A stretch of DNA of 64,000 nt from Paracoccus marcusii (lineage in GTDB: Bacteria > Pseudomonadota > Alphaproteobacteria > Rhodobacterales > Rhodobacteraceae): NCBI RefSeq assembly GCF_006151785.1, contig NZ_VDDD01000004.1, positions 1 to 64,000 of the forward strand. Direction: 5' to 3'. Each line of letters begins with the position of its first letter. Positions within the stretch are counted from its first letter, which is position 1. The position numbers and the translations under genes were made by a program. Positions 39,555 through 49,253 of this stretch are shown piece after piece. A model generated the notes under the pieces. It had not been told where the DNA came from and made no database searches. It saw only the letters and a program-made list of their open reading frames with translations.

Positions 39555-40978
39555 GGCGTCACCGCCCGGCGGTCACCGCGCCATTGGCGCAGCGCCAGTA
39601 CCGTCAGGATCGCCGCAAAGACGCAGATCTGATAGGACAGCGCGTGGCCGGTGGCCGCGGCATGGTCCTGATCAACGCGCAGGCGGACAAAGAACAGGCT
39701 GCTGACGATGGCGATGCCGATGGCCGCGCCGATCTGCTGGAACGCCTGCATCCCCCCCGTCGCGGCCCCCGCGATGCGCCCCGGCACGTCACGCAGCACC
39801 AGTTGGAACAGCGGAGAGATCGCCAGACCCATCCCCAGGCCGTTCATCGCCAAAGGCCCGACCAGCGTACCGGGGCCAAGATCGGCAGGCGGGTGGGCCG
39901 CCGCGTGGCGCAACCAGATCATCCCGGCCAGCATGACCGCCGCGCCCAGGGCGACCCGCCCCACCAGCGCCCGCGTCCCGAACCGCCCCGTGACATAGCT
40001 GCCCAGCATGATGCCCAATGGGAACGGCGCCGTGGCGATGCCCGACTCCAGCGGCGTCAGGCCAAAGCCGGTCTGGAAATAGATGGCCAGGACCAGAAAC
40101 ATTCCCGGAATGGCCGAGAAATGCAGCATCACCACGGTCACCCCGGACAGAAAGCCCCGATCCCGCAGCAGCACCATCGGCAGCAGCTGTTCCCGGCCCT
40201 CCGCCTCCAGTGCGTGCTGGCGTCGCAGGAACAGCGCCCCGACGGGGATCGCCGCAACCAGCGTGACCAGCGTCCACCACGGCCAGCCCAGCAGCGGTCC
40301 CTCGATCATCGGCAGGACGACCAGTGTGATGGCCAGACCGAACAGGCCCACGCCCCACCAGTCGATCGCCATGTCGCGCGACGATTCCAGCCGCGGGATC
40401 AGCCAGAACCCCGCCAATACGACAAGCAACCCCACCGGCAGGTTGACCAGGAAGATGGGCCGCCATTCAAGCCCATAGAGGTTCCCGCTGATCAGCACGC
40501 CGCCCAGCAGCGGCCCCGTGACCGCGCCCAGGCTGATGACCACGCCCGCCAGCGCGAATGCCTTGGCCTTCTGTTCGGGGGGAAAGATCACGTGCATGAT
40601 CGCCATGACCTGCGGCACCATCATCGCCCCACCGATGCCCTGCAGCGCACGCGCGCCGATCAAAACGTTGATATCGGGCGCCAGCCCGCACAGGACGGAT
40701 GCCAGCGTGAACAGCCCCACGCCCGACAGGAACAGCCGCTTGCGTCCCAGCTTGTCCCCGAAGCGTCCGCAGGGCAGCAGGCCCACCGCAAAGGCCAGCA
40801 CATAGGCCGCCGATATCCATTCGATCTGCGTCTCGCTGGCGCCAAGATCGGTGCGGATCGAGGGCAGCGCGACGTTGACGATGCTGACATCGATCAGGTT
40901 CATGAAATTGCCCATCAGCAACAGCACGGTTGCGGCCCAGGGGTTGACGCCCTTGGGCGGGCTGGCGGAATGGGGCAT
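39551..40978 (-). CDS. DHA2 family MFS drug exporter
   Basis: A 475-residue multidrug exporter of the 14-helix DHA2 (EmrB/QacA) family. The motif A-type loop is G-R-F-G-D-K-L-G-R-K-R, with N-L-I-D-V-S-I-V-N-V-A-L-P in helix 1 and P-L-L-G-G-V-L in the antiporter motif. ATG 40978 has GGAG 8 bases upstream; the frame is open further upstream without similarity. It is coupled by ATGA to the beta-propeller gene. The substrate is unknown, and no local regulator gene is present. Confidence 0.9.
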   Translation of the reverse strand: MPHSASPPKGVNPWAATVLLLMGNFMNLIDVSIVNVALPSIRTDLGASETQIEWISAAYVLAFAVGLLPCGRFGDKLGRKRLFLSGVGLFTLASVLCGLAPDINVLIGARALQGIGGAMMVPQVMAIMHVIFPPEQKAKAFALAGVVISLGAVTGPLLGGVLISGNLYGLEWRPIFLVNLPVGLLVVLAGFWLIPRLESSRDMAIDWWGVGLFGLAITLVVLPMIEGPLLGWPWWTLVTLVAAIPVGALFLRRQHALEAEGREQLLPMVLLRDRGFLSGVTVVMLHFSAIPGMFLVLAIYFQTGFGLTPLESGIATAPFPLGIMLGSYVTGRFGTRALVGRVALGAAVMLAGMIWLRHAAAHPPADLGPGTLVGPLAMNGLGMGLAISPLFQLVLRDVPGRIAGAATGGMQAFQQIGAAIGIAIVSSLFFVRLRVDQDHAAATGHALSYQICVFAAILTVLALRQWRGDRRAVTP

Positions 40979-41040
40979 CGGGCAACTCCGTTGACGGTCA
41001 GCGCGGAACCATCCGCAGGCGCGCAAGGTTCCGGACGCCA

Positions 41041-41069
41041 AACGGCCCCGGTGTCGCACCGGGGCCGTT
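41041..41069 (-). terminator. terminator of sat-cysC
   Basis: A perfect 13-bp stem (41041-41053 with 41057-41069) and 3-base loop, 20 bp after the stop on the minus strand. The U-run is only two or three bases. Confidence 0.7.
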
Positions 41070-41088
41070 CGTATCACTGCGGCAGGGA

Positions 41089-42798
41089 TCAGGACAGGCC
41101 GATCAGGCCCATGCTCTCCAGCTTCAGCAGCACCTGATGCGCGGCGCTGTCCACGTCGATGTCGGTCGTGTCGACGCGCAGTTCGGGGTTGGCCGGTTCT
41201 TCATAGGGATCTGAAATCCCGGTGAACTCCTTGATCTTGCCCTCCCGCGCCAGCTTGTAGAGGCCCTTGCGGTCGCGGCGTTCGCACTCCTCCAGGGGTG
41301 TGGCGACATGGACCTCGACGAAGGCGCCGCCGGCCTCGACCATCTCGCGCACGGCGCGGCGCGTCGCGGTATAGGGTGCGATCGGCGCACAGATCGCGAT
41401 GCCGCCGTTCTTGGTGATCTCGGAGGCGACATAGCCGATGCGCTTGATGTTGATGTCGCGATGCTCCTTGCTGAACCCCAGCTCCGACGACAGGTGCTTG
41501 CGGACCACGTCACCGTCCAGCAGCGACACGGGACGACCGCCCATCTCCATCAGCTTGACCATCAGCGCGTTGGCGACCGTCGACTTGCCCGACCCCGACA
41601 GGCCGGTGAAGAACACGGTGAAGCCTTGGTTGGCGCGCGGGGGCGAGGTGCGGCGCAGCTGCTGCACGACCTCGGGAAAGCTGAACCATTCCGGGATGTC
41701 CAGACCCTCGCGCAGGCGCCGGCGCAGTTCGGTGCCGCTGATGTCCAGGACGGTGCTGCCCTCGGGGATCTCGTTCGCGGGGAAATACTGCGCCTTTTCC
41801 TGCACATAGACCATGTGCTTGAAGTCGACCATCTCGACGCCGATTTCCGACTGGTGGGCCTTGAACAGCTCCTGCGCGTCATAGGGGCCATAGAAGTTCT
41901 GGCCCTGGCTGTTCTTGCCGGGTCCGGCATGGTCGCGGCCGACGATGAAGTGGGTTACGCCGTGGTTGGCCCGGATCAGGCCGTGCCATACAGCCTCGCG
42001 CGGGCCGGCCATGCGCATCGCCAGGTTCAGCAGCGACAGGCTGGTGGTGGCCGCCGGATACTTGTCCAGCACCGCCTCGTAGCAGCGGACGCGGGTGAAG
42101 TGGTCGACATCGCCCGGCTTGGTCATGCCGACGACCGGATGGATCAGCAGGTTCGCCTGAGCCTCGCGGGCGGCACGGAAGGTCAGCTCCTGGTGCGCGC
42201 GGTGCAGCGGGTTGCGGGTCTGGAACGCGACGACGCGGCTCCAGCCGAGCTTCTTGAACATGGTGCGCAGTTCGTTGGGCGTGTTGCGGCGGGCGCGGAA
42301 ATCGTAATGCGTCGGTGCCTGCAGGCCCTTGACCGGGCCGCCCAGATAGACCGGGCCCGCGACATTGTGCAGATAGTTCACCGCCGGATGCGCCAAGTCG
42401 TCGGCGCCGAACACCTTCTCGGCCTCCAGCGCCTTGTTCGGCACCCATTTGTCGGTCAGCGACATGATCGCCAGGATCACGCCCTCCTGGTCGCGCAGGG
42501 CGATGTCGGTGCCCGGCTCCAGCCCTTCGGCGAACTTTTCGGACACGTCCAGCGTGATGGGCATCGGCCACAGCGCGCCCGAGGTCAGGCGCATGTCGCT
42601 GACGACGCCGTCATAGTCGGCTTGGGTCAGAAAGCCCTTCAGCGGGTTGAAGCCGCCGTTCATCAGAAGCTCCAGATCGCAGATCTGGCGCGGCGTCAGG
42701 TCCCAGCTGGGCATCCGCCCGGCATCGTCCTTGAGCGCGGCGGCCGACGCCTCGGAGACATAGAGTTCGGGAATGGGGGCATACTTGGGCAGGGTCAT
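41089..42798 (-). CDS. sat: bifunctional sulfate adenylyltransferase/adenylylsulfate kinase
   Basis: A 569-residue fusion that activates sulfate to APS and then PAPS. The ATP-sulfurylase part (about 1-385) has Q-T-R-N-P-L-H-R-A-H at 193-202 and G-R-D-H-A-G-P-G-K at 287-295. The APS-kinase part (about 392-569) has its P-loop G-L-S-G-S-G-K-S at 399-406 and the F-S-K-E-H-R-D motif. ATG 42798 gives the family start M-T-L-P-K-Y; a GTG two codons upstream (42804) is the alternative. No cysH, cysI or transporter gene lies here. It is monocistronic, with a good promoter and terminator. Confidence 0.95.
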   Translation of the reverse strand: MTLPKYAPIPELYVSEASAAALKDDAGRMPSWDLTPRQICDLELLMNGGFNPLKGFLTQADYDGVVSDMRLTSGALWPMPITLDVSEKFAEGLEPGTDIALRDQEGVILAIMSLTDKWVPNKALEAEKVFGADDLAHPAVNYLHNVAGPVYLGGPVKGLQAPTHYDFRARRNTPNELRTMFKKLGWSRVVAFQTRNPLHRAHQELTFRAAREAQANLLIHPVVGMTKPGDVDHFTRVRCYEAVLDKYPAATTSLSLLNLAMRMAGPREAVWHGLIRANHGVTHFIVGRDHAGPGKNSQGQNFYGPYDAQELFKAHQSEIGVEMVDFKHMVYVQEKAQYFPANEIPEGSTVLDISGTELRRRLREGLDIPEWFSFPEVVQQLRRTSPPRANQGFTVFFTGLSGSGKSTVANALMVKLMEMGGRPVSLLDGDVVRKHLSSELGFSKEHRDINIKRIGYVASEITKNGGIAICAPIAPYTATRRAVREMVEAGGAFVEVHVATPLEECERRDRKGLYKLAREGKIKEFTGISDPYEEPANPELRVDTTDIDVDSAAHQVLLKLESMGLIGLS

Positions 42799-42869
42799 GG
42801 TCACGACTCGTGGGTTGCGCAGAAACGGATCAACACGCGACCCTGCGGGGATCGCGCGACTCGAAGCGA

Positions 42870-42898
42870 CGCATAGCCCCCATTAAAGCGATATTCAA
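42870..42898 (-). promoter_or_regulatory. sigma-70-type promoter of sat-cysC
   Basis: On the minus strand, TTGAAT (42898-42893), a 17-base spacer and TATGCG (42875-42870), about 70 bp before the start. Confidence 0.55.
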
Positions 42899-42935
42899 GT
42901 CTGGGAAAACGCTTTTCGCTTCGGGCGTGCCGCGG

Positions 42936-42960
42936 GGAACCCGACCACACGCGTCACGTT
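42936..42960 (+). promoter_or_regulatory. EcfG-type (general stress) promoter candidate
   Basis: GGAAC at 42936-42940, a 16-base spacer and CGTT at 42957-42960 match the consensus exactly. The next start codon is about 30 bp downstream. Confidence 0.6.
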
Positions 42961-42992
42961 GGGTCCGCGAACCGCAACGACAGGAGCGCATG

Positions 42993-43532
42993 ATGACCGA
43001 CCAGACCACAGCAAGCCAGGAAGAGCAGCGCGCCTTGTCCCAGGATGAACTGGAGCTGGCGAACCAGACCCGACAACCGGCCTTGGGCCGTTTGTCCGAC
43101 AAGGAATTGTCCGATCTGGTGGGGCTGCTGCGTGTCCGTCGCAACCGCGCGCGCGACATTGCAGCCCGCCAAGGGCGCGAGGCGCGCGGAAAGGCCGGGC
43201 CCAAGGGCACAAACCCTGCGGCCGGCAACGCAGGCACGCGCAGCAAGGCCGAGTTCCTGACCGTCGCCTTGGACCGGGCGACGGCAGAACGCGAACGGCG
43301 CGAAGGCGATGCCGATCCCAGCCAGAAGGATCTGGCCCAGAAAGTTGCCGCACTGAAGGACGACGCCATCAACGCGATGATGGAGACCGGTGGACCGCTG
43401 CACCCGAACGACCCCGATGCCGATCCCGGCAAGGCCGGGCTGGCAGAGACGCAGCGTGACGCCGCACCGTCGGGTGCCTTGGATCACGCGGGTGAGTTGC
43501 CGGCCCGCGAACGCTCGCGCGAGCGCGGCTGA
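42993..43532 (+). CDS. charged helical protein of unknown function
   Basis: A 179-residue soluble, highly charged protein. The central part (about 35-75) reads L-S-D-K-E-L-S-D-L-V-G-L-L-R-x-R-R-N-R-A-R-D and then a Gly/Lys/Arg-rich linker. The C-terminal half is acidic and likely disordered. ATG 42993 has GGAG 6 bases upstream; ATG 42990 directly before it is equally in frame. I recognise no named family. An exact EcfG-like promoter 33 bp upstream suggests a stress-response role. Its 3' end lies 4 bp from the convergent trxB end, with a small hairpin (43533-43551) across the junction. Confidence 0.7.
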   Translation: MTDQTTASQEEQRALSQDELELANQTRQPALGRLSDKELSDLVGLLRVRRNRARDIAARQGREARGKAGPKGTNPAAGNAGTRSKAEFLTVALDRATAERERREGDADPSQKDLAQKVAALKDDAINAMMETGGPLHPNDPDADPGKAGLAETQRDAAPSGALDHAGELPARERSRERG

Positions 43533-43536
43533 GCCG

Positions 43537-44520
43537 TCAGTAGATGACGGCAACCCGCTGCTCAGGCTCCAGCTCGACCTCGCCCTGAGCCTCGAGGAAA
43601 TGTGCGGCATCCAGCGCGGCCATGCATCCCATGCCCGCGCTGGTTACAGCCTGACGATAGATGTGATCGGTCAGGTCGCCCGCCGCGAACACGCCCGGGA
43701 TCGAAGTGCGCGTGCTGCCCGCCTCGACCTTGACGTAACCGCCGTTGTGCAGTTCCAGCTGATCCTTGACCAGTTCGCTGGCAGGTGCATGACCGATTGC
43801 CACGAACACGCCGTCAGCCTTGATCGTCTGCGTCGTTCCATCGACAAGGTTGCGCAGCGTGGCGCCGCTGACGCCGACCGGCGTCTCGGTGCCGGTGACC
43901 TCTGCCAGTTCGCTGTTCCAGATCACCTCGACCTTGGGGTGGGCGAACAGGCGGTTCTGCAGGATCTTCTCGGCCCGCAGGCTGTCGCGGCGGTGCACCA
44001 GCGTCACCTTGCTGGCGAATTTGGTCAGGAACAGCGCCTCCTCGACCGCGGTGTTCCCGCCGCCGATCACCACGACCTCGCGATTGCGATAGAAGAACCC
44101 GTCACAGGTGGCACAGGCACTGACGCCGAAACCCTTGAACTTCTCCTCGGACGGCAGGCCAAGCCAGCGCGCCTGCGCCCCCGTGGCAAGGATCACCGCG
44201 TCTGCGGTGACCACCCGACCGCTGTCGCACGTCGCCGTGAAGGGACGCTTCTGCAGGTCCAGCGCGGTCACGAGATCGGTAACGATCTCGGCACCCATCG
44301 CACGAGCGTGGGTCTCCATCTTGACCATCAGGTCGGGGCCCTGGATCTCGGTGTCGCCGGGCCAGTTCTCGACTTCGGTGGTGATGGTCAGCTGCCCGCC
44401 GGGCTGCATCCCCTGGATCAGCATCGGCCCCAGCATGGCGCGGGAGGCGTAGACGGCGGCGGTGTATCCCGCCGGGCCCGATCCCACGATCAAAAGTTTC
44501 ACATGGCTGCGTTCGGTCAT
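43537..44520 (-). CDS. trxB: thioredoxin reductase
   Basis: NADPH-dependent flavoprotein of 327 residues that reduces thioredoxin. The FAD site G-S-G-P-A-G-Y-T-A is at residues 13-21, the redox pair C136-A-T-C139-D is intact, and the NADPH site is [10 protein letters not shown]. The C-terminal [11 protein letters not shown] motif is present. ATG 44520 follows GGGG; the longer frame upstream is leader. It diverges from an Lrp-family regulator across 156 bp that contain an inverted repeat. Confidence 0.96.
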   Translation of the reverse strand: MTERSHVKLLIVGSGPAGYTAAVYASRAMLGPMLIQGMQPGGQLTITTEVENWPGDTEIQGPDLMVKMETHARAMGAEIVTDLVTALDLQKRPFTATCDSGRVVTADAVILATGAQARWLGLPSEEKFKGFGVSACATCDGFFYRNREVVVIGGGNTAVEEALFLTKFASKVTLVHRRDSLRAEKILQNRLFAHPKVEVIWNSELAEVTGTETPVGVSGATLRNLVDGTTQTIKADGVFVAIGHAPASELVKDQLELHNGGYVKVEAGSTRTSIPGVFAAGDLTDHIYRQAVTSAGMGCMAALDAAHFLEAQGEVELEPEQRVAVIY

Positions 44521-44543
44521 CTTGCGCCCCTTTCGCGGTTTGT

Positions 44544-44564
44544 GCATGAGGTAGTCCCTCATGC
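44544..44564. promoter_or_regulatory. 21-bp inverted repeat between trxB and lrp
   Basis: GCATGAGG-TAGTC-CCTCATGC, a perfect 8-bp dyad, 24 bp before the trxB start and 113 bp before lrp. It could be a regulator site or a leader hairpin of trxB. Confidence 0.4.
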
Positions 44565-44676
44565 GCCGGACTGCAACGCATCCCCGCCACGGACCGACGT
44601 CGATAAGATTGTTGCGCCGGACGGGGCGGCATTGTAGTTTCCGGCAACGCCAAGACCTGACAGAAGAAAGACAACT

Positions 44677-45177
44677 ATGGCCGGCGCCAAACTGGACGAC
44701 ATCGACCGCAAGATCCTGGCCGAACTTCAGGCCGACGGGCGCATGACCAATGTCGAACTGGCCCGCCGGGTGGGCATCTCGGCGCCGCCCTGCCTGCGCC
44801 GCGTCCGCACGCTGGAGGAGCTGGGCTATATCCGCGGATACCATGCCGACATCGACGCCCGCGAACTGGGATTCGAGGTGCAGGTGTTTGCCATGGTGCG
44901 CCTGGCGTCGCAATCCGAACGCGACCTGTCGGCCTTCGAGGCGCTGGTTCAGGAATGGCCGCTGGTCCGCGAATGCCACATGCTGAACGGAGAGATCGAT
45001 TTCATCCTGAAATGCATCTCTCCGGACCTGTCGACCTTCCAGCGCTTCCTGACCAACAGCCTGACCGCCGCGCCGAACGTGGCATCGGTCAAGACGTCGC
45101 TGGTGATCCGGGGCGCCAAGGACGAACCCGCCGTCCCCTTCGAGATCGTCGAGGAACGCGTCCGCGAAGCAGGCTGA
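44677..45177 (+). CDS. Lrp/AsnC family transcriptional regulator
   Basis: A 166-residue regulator. The N-terminal winged helix (about 5-60) reads [19 protein letters not shown] and includes the recognition helix [13 protein letters not shown] ligand-binding domain follows (about 65-145). It probably senses an amino acid, which one is unknown. It diverges from trxB, as is common for this Lrp subgroup in Rhodobacteraceae. A likely promoter is TTGCGC-N17-TAGTTT about 45 bp upstream. The next gene begins 3 bp downstream. Confidence 0.92.
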   Translation: MAGAKLDDIDRKILAELQADGRMTNVELARRVGISAPPCLRRVRTLEELGYIRGYHADIDARELGFEVQVFAMVRLASQSERDLSAFEALVQEWPLVRECHMLNGEIDFILKCISPDLSTFQRFLTNSLTAAPNVASVKTSLVIRGAKDEPAVPFEIVEERVREAG

Positions 45178-45180
45178 TCC

Positions 45181-46206
45181 TTGCGCAGGCTGGCCCGCCT
45201 GACGCTGCTGATCTGGTCGCTGGCGACGGTCGCGGTGACGGGCTGGATGCTGTCGCAGAACCCCTTCGCCGCACCGCTTGTCGATCGCGGCCTGGATCAG
45301 GCCCGTGCGGCCCTGATGCGCGCCGTGACCGACCGCGCGACCCCGGACTGGCTGATTCCCCGCCTGACCGCCGCGCTGGATGCAGGCGACCGCCAGCAGG
45401 TGCAGATGCTGATGGATCTGGCCCGCGATCAGGGCACGCCGCTGCCACCCGACCTGCGCGCCCGTGCCGACGCCGCGCTGGCGGTTGGCATGCTGGACAC
45501 GCTGTCCGATTGCGGCACCTGCATGCGCGACGTGACCGCCTGTCCCAGCCTGTCCCTGATCGCCGCCTGCACCCTGCCGTTCGAGCTGTCTCCTGCAGGC
45601 GATGCCGCGGCGCTGATCCGGCAGGGCGGCACCTGGGCTGCCGGAGGCGACCCCGACGGCATCGAGGCTGCGCTGGCGACCCTAGGCCTTGCCGCGACCG
45701 CCGGAACCTTGGTCACGGCGGGCAGCAGTCTGTCGATCAAGGGTGCCGCCACCACGCTGCGCGTCGCGCGTCGCGCCGATGCGTTGTCACCCGGCATGAC
45801 ACGCGCGCTGTCAGCCGCGGCGCGCAGCTCCGCGCCCGCCCGGGCCCTGTCCGGCATCGCCGGTGATCTGCGGACGATCGGGCGACAGGCTTCGGTTCCC
45901 GAACTGCTGCCGATCCTGCGGCTGGCCGACGATCCGGACGACCTGCGCCGCCTGGCGCGTCTGTCAGAAGCCGCGGGGCCGGACACGACCCGTGTGCTGA
46001 CAGTGCTGGGCAAATCCGACAGCCTGCGCCTGATGCGGCGCCTGGCCGACGCCGCCATGGCCGCAGCCGCCCTGATCACGTTGGTCCTGGGACAGATGGC
46101 GGCGTTGCTGGGCGCCGGGGTTCAGATGGCCCTGCGCCGCGGCCTGCGCCCGGCCCCTGCGCGGCGGATACCGCCGCCCCTGCGTTCAGTTGCGTTCGGC
46201 GGCTAG
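45181..46206 (+). CDS. membrane protein of unknown function
   Basis: A 341-residue protein. The TTG start, 3 bp after the Lrp stop, gives an N-terminal membrane anchor (about 6-23). A helical soluble region follows, with a four-cysteine group (C111, C114, C121, C130). An Ala/Gly-rich hydrophobic stretch lies at about 160-180, and there is a last helix pair near 285-315. I recognise no family. The cysteines could form disulphides if that region is periplasmic. Its 3' end overlaps the convergent pgeF end by 21 bases. TTG is used because no ATG precedes the anchor. Confidence 0.68.
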   Translation: MRRLARLTLLIWSLATVAVTGWMLSQNPFAAPLVDRGLDQARAALMRAVTDRATPDWLIPRLTAALDAGDRQQVQMLMDLARDQGTPLPPDLRARADAALAVGMLDTLSDCGTCMRDVTACPSLSLIAACTLPFELSPAGDAAALIRQGGTWAAGGDPDGIEAALATLGLAATAGTLVTAGSSLSIKGAATTLRVARRADALSPGMTRALSAAARSSAPARALSGIAGDLRTIGRQASVPELLPILRLADDPDDLRRLARLSEAAGPDTTRVLTVLGKSDSLRLMRRLADAAMAAAALITLVLGQMAALLGAGVQMALRRGLRPAPARRIPPPLRSVAFGG

Positions 46207-46956
46207 CGAGATGGCGCTGATCAGCCGACCGTAATCGGCCTGGCCTTCATGCGTGGACCGGCGATAGCTGAAGAAGCGGTCGGGGTCGGAATAGGTGCAG
46301 TGCCGCGACCATTCCGCCTGCACGCCAGCCGCGCGCAGCCGTGACAGCCCGAACGCGGGAAGGTCGAACATCGGCCGACCATTCGGACCGCCGGAAAAGA
46401 ACCGGTCATTGGCAGTATCGTCGGCCAGAAACTCATCCATGAATTCGGGACTGACCTCATAGGCGCGCTGGCTGATCGTGGGGCCGATCACCGCGCGGAT
46501 GTCGGTCGCACCCAGATCGCGCATGGCGGCCACCGTCGCCTCGATCACGCCGGCGATGGCGCCGCGCCACCCGGCGTGACAGGCGCCGACGACGCCAGCC
46601 GCGGAATCGGCCAGCAGCACGGGCTGGCAATCGGCGGTCAGCACGGCCAAGGCCACGTCGCGCCGGGCGGTGACCAGCCCGTCGGCCTTGATGTCCTTGA
46701 CCACATCGACATCGTGATCGTCCGTCAAGGTGACCACGTCCGCCGAATGGATCTGCTTGACGGTGGCCAGCGGCAGGCCCATCGCGCCCGCAACGCGGGC
46801 ACGGTTGACCAGCACCATCTCGCTTTGGTCCGAAGAGCGGCGCCCACAGTTCAGACCGGCGAACAGCCCGGAGGATGCCCCACCCTTTCGCGTGAAGAAT
46901 CCGTGCCTTACGTCGGAAAGCAACGGGTGGGTCAGGATCTCAAGCGTGGTCTGCAT
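46186..46956 (-). CDS. pgeF: peptidoglycan editing factor PgeF (laccase domain)
   Basis: A 256-residue protein of the PgeF/YlmD multicopper-oxidase-like family. The key motif is C-H-A-G-W-R-G, and the zinc/copper histidines lie in K-Q-I-H-S-A-D and A-D-C-Q-P-V. PgeF removes wrongly incorporated amino acids from peptidoglycan precursors; some members act as purine nucleoside phosphorylases. ATG 46956 lies inside the end of midA (17-base overlap). It is the last gene of lgt-midA-pgeF. Confidence 0.9.
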   Translation of the reverse strand: MQTTLEILTHPLLSDVRHGFFTRKGGASSGLFAGLNCGRRSSDQSEMVLVNRARVAGAMGLPLATVKQIHSADVVTLTDDHDVDVVKDIKADGLVTARRDVALAVLTADCQPVLLADSAAGVVGACHAGWRGAIAGVIEATVAAMRDLGATDIRAVIGPTISQRAYEVSPEFMDEFLADDTANDRFFSGGPNGRPMFDLPAFGLSRLRAAGVQAEWSRHCTYSDPDRFFSYRRSTHEGQADYGRLISAISLAAERN

Positions 46957-47998
46957 GGGCCTCCAGCGCGACAAATCCGGGGACGGGCGGCGCGCCCTTG
47001 GGCCAGATCGCGATTACCTTGAACAAGTGACCCATTTCGTCGGGGTGGGTCAAGCGCCGAAGCGCGGCCATCGCGCCCCCGTCGCCCGCGGCGGCAAGCC
47101 GGGCGGCCCGTGCCTCGGCCCCCAGGGCGCGCAGCCAATCGCCCTGCCGAACAGGACGCGACGCCACCGCCCCGCCCCGGATGGCCGCGGCGGCCAAGGG
47201 CGCGAAATCAACATGCGTAGTCAGGTCCGCCTGCCCCGGATGCGCCAGCGGATCTTCGGGGGCATGGTTGCGCAGGGCCTGGAACGTGTCGCCGAACCCG
47301 TTCCACCCGCCATAATCGATCAGGATCGCGCAGCCGCCGTGATTCGCGATGTGGCGGGCCGCGGCCTCGACAAAGGCCGCGCCTTCGGGACATTCCTCGA
47401 CGATGTCGCCCACGGACCCCGTCCGGGCCAGCGGCACGACGGGGCCAAGCCCCATGTGCAGACCGTTTTCCGACAGCCCGACCAGACGCTCTCTCCAGCC
47501 ATCGTCGGTTCGCTGGTACTGACGGATCGGGAGGGCGTCGATGAACTCGTTCCCGATCAGGAACAGTGGTTTGGATCCTATATCCTCGATCCGGTCGAGA
47601 TGCGTGACGGGTCCAAGACGATCGCGCTGAACGCCGCGCAGATGCGGCGAGGCCTCGATCAGGGCGACGTCGGCGGCCTGGTGCAGGCCGGGCACCTGCC
47701 GCATCGCGCGCAGCATGTCGGCCATCAGCGTCCCGCGACCCGGTCCCGGCTCTACCAAGGCGAACGGGGCCGGGGCACCCTGGTCCAGCCAGGTCTGCGC
47801 CAGCGCAAGGCCGCACAGTTCGCCGAACATCTGGTGGATCTCCGGCGCGGTCGTGAAATCACCCGCGGTGCCGAAGGGATCGCGCGTCGCGTAATAGCCG
47901 TGACGACTGTCCATCAGGCAGACCTGCATGTACTCGGCCAGGCTGATCGGCCCCGTCGCGCGGATGCGCGCCGCGATGATCGCGGCCAGGGGCGTCAT
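46940..47998 (-). CDS. MidA/NDUFAF7-type SAM-dependent methyltransferase
   Basis: A 352-residue class I methyltransferase of the MidA (DUF185) family. The N-terminal G-P-I-S-L-A-E-Y-M and H-G-Y-Y blocks are diagnostic, and the SAM site is [11 protein letters not shown]. The mitochondrial homologue NDUFAF7 methylates an arginine in a complex I subunit, so a role in NADH dehydrogenase assembly is likely but not shown for bacteria. It overlaps lgt by four bases and pgeF by 17. Confidence 0.9.
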   Translation of the reverse strand: MTPLAAIIAARIRATGPISLAEYMQVCLMDSRHGYYATRDPFGTAGDFTTAPEIHQMFGELCGLALAQTWLDQGAPAPFALVEPGPGRGTLMADMLRAMRQVPGLHQAADVALIEASPHLRGVQRDRLGPVTHLDRIEDIGSKPLFLIGNEFIDALPIRQYQRTDDGWRERLVGLSENGLHMGLGPVVPLARTGSVGDIVEECPEGAAFVEAAARHIANHGGCAILIDYGGWNGFGDTFQALRNHAPEDPLAHPGQADLTTHVDFAPLAAAAIRGGAVASRPVRQGDWLRALGAEARAARLAAAGDGGAMAALRRLTHPDEMGHLFKVIAIWPKGAPPVPGFVALEAHADHA

Positions 47999-48876
47999 GC
48001 GGCGACGGGCGGGCGGCGCCGCGCATAAGCCACCAGCGCCAGCCCGATCAGGACCATCGGCAGCGACAGTGTCTGCCCCATCGTCAGACCGATCACAGGG
48101 CCGCCCAGGACGTGGCCAAGCGGGTTGTCCGGCGTGATGAACTGGGCATCGGCAACGCGAAACAGTTCGACGAACATGCGCGCAAGCCCATAGCCGGCAA
48201 GGAAAACCCCGAACGCAAGGCCCGGGCGGCGCAGCCCCCCGGCGCGGACCAGGACCAGCAGGATCAGCCCCAGCAGCAGGCCCTCAAGTCCCGCCTCGTA
48301 CAGCTGGCTGGGGTGGCGGGCGCATGGTCCGACGATGCCGGGACAGGTCTGCGCCGCCTCGCCGGGAAAGACCACGCCCCAAGGCAGGTCGGTGGGGCGG
48401 CCCCACAGTTCGGCGTTGATGAAGTTGGCAATGCGCCCGAAGAAGATGCCGATCGGTGCCACGACGGCCATCGCGTCGGCCAGCCGCAGGACAGGCACGC
48501 CCTGGCTTCGCGACCAGGCCCAGGTCGCGACGATCACGCCGGCAAAGCCGCCGTGAAAGCTCATCCCGCCCTGCCAGACCTGCAGGATCTGCCCGGGGTT
48601 CGACAGATAGTAGACGGGCTCGTAGAACAGCACGAACCCCAGACGCCCGCCCAGGATCACCCCCAGGATGACCCAGGTCAGCAGGTCGTCGACCCGGTCG
48701 GGCGCGGTGGGCGGCGTGCCGCCCCACAGCGCGGGACGGCGCATCATCGCGACGATCAGCCGCCAACCCAGGATCAGGCCGGCCAGATAGGCCAGCGCAT
48801 ACCAGCGCAGCGAGAACGAGAACCCGCCCAGGGTGATCGTGAAGATTTCGGGGGCGATGTCGGGAAACGGGATCAT
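47995..48876 (-). CDS. lgt: prolipoprotein diacylglyceryl transferase
   Basis: A 293-residue inner-membrane enzyme that attaches diacylglycerol to the lipobox cysteine of pre-lipoproteins. There are about seven helices. The Lgt signature [14 protein letters not shown] is present, and the catalytic-loop R-H-P-S-Q-L-Y-E is intact. ATG 48876 follows GAGG. It leads lgt-midA-pgeF. LolD and its permease, acting later in the same pathway, are also in this window. Confidence 0.95.
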   Translation of the reverse strand: MIPFPDIAPEIFTITLGGFSFSLRWYALAYLAGLILGWRLIVAMMRRPALWGGTPPTAPDRVDDLLTWVILGVILGGRLGFVLFYEPVYYLSNPGQILQVWQGGMSFHGGFAGVIVATWAWSRSQGVPVLRLADAMAVVAPIGIFFGRIANFINAELWGRPTDLPWGVVFPGEAAQTCPGIVGPCARHPSQLYEAGLEGLLLGLILLVLVRAGGLRRPGLAFGVFLAGYGLARMFVELFRVADAQFITPDNPLGHVLGGPVIGLTMGQTLSLPMVLIGLALVAYARRRPPVAA

Positions 48877-48904
48877 GGAACCTCGGGTCTGCGATTTGCC
48901 GCGC

Positions 48905-48932
48905 ACGCTAGTCGCAAAAGCCGCACTGTCAA
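48905..48932 (-). promoter_or_regulatory. sigma-70-type promoter of lgt
   Basis: On the minus strand, TTGACA (48932-48927, perfect -35), a 16-base spacer and TAGCGT (48910-48905), 29 bp before the lgt ATG. It is back to back with the ubiK promoter. Confidence 0.6.
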
Positions 48933-48934
48933 CA

Positions 48935-48963
48935 TTGAACCCTGGACCGCACCGGACCATATA
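48935..48963 (+). promoter_or_regulatory. sigma-70-type promoter of ubiK
   Basis: TTGAAC at 48935-48940, a 17-base spacer and CATATA at 48958-48963, 33 bp before the ubiK ATG. Its -35 is 2 bp from the -35 of the lgt promoter, so the two may compete. Confidence 0.55.
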
Positions 48964-48995
48964 GGACGCAACGCAAGACAGAAGGGCACCGCCAG

Positions 48996-49253
48996 ATGAC
49001 CACCCAGAACCGTTTCTTCGACGACATGTCCAAGCTGATGACCAACGCGATGGGCGTGGCCCAGGGCGCCCGCAGCGAGGCCGAGACGGCCATGAAGGGC
49101 TGGATCGACCGCTGGCTGGCCGACCGCGACTTTGTCACCCGCGAGGAGTTCGAGGCCGTGCGCGAGATGGCGATCAAGGCCCGCACCGAGAATGCCGAAC
49201 TCAAGGCGCGGCTGGACGCCCTGTCCGCGGGTGCCGACAAGCCTCAGGGCTGA
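48996..49253 (+). CDS. ubiK: UbiK/BMFP family accessory factor
   Basis: An 85-residue protein. An amphipathic N-terminal half ([15 protein letters not shown]) is followed by a C-terminal coiled coil (residues ~50-78), as in UbiK, which binds lipids and helps the ubiquinone-synthesis complex. In E. coli it works with UbiJ. No other ubi gene is in the window except the COQ10-type protein. Its end overlaps the end of the convergent DUF6476-like gene by 10 bases. Confidence 0.85.
   Translation: MTTQNRFFDDMSKLMTNAMGVAQGARSEAETAMKGWIDRWLADRDFVTREEFEAVREMAIKARTENAELKARLDALSAGADKPQG

Noticed and set aside
41010-41035. GGAAC-N17-GGTT before the MFS gene (minus strand) as a fifth stress promoter
   Set aside because: The -10 differs from CGTT at one position, so I did not count it with the exact matches.
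43533-43551. Hairpin between the 179-aa gene and trxB as a true terminator
   Set aside because: Only a 7-bp stem, overlapping the trxB stop, without a U-run; noted in the gene entry only.
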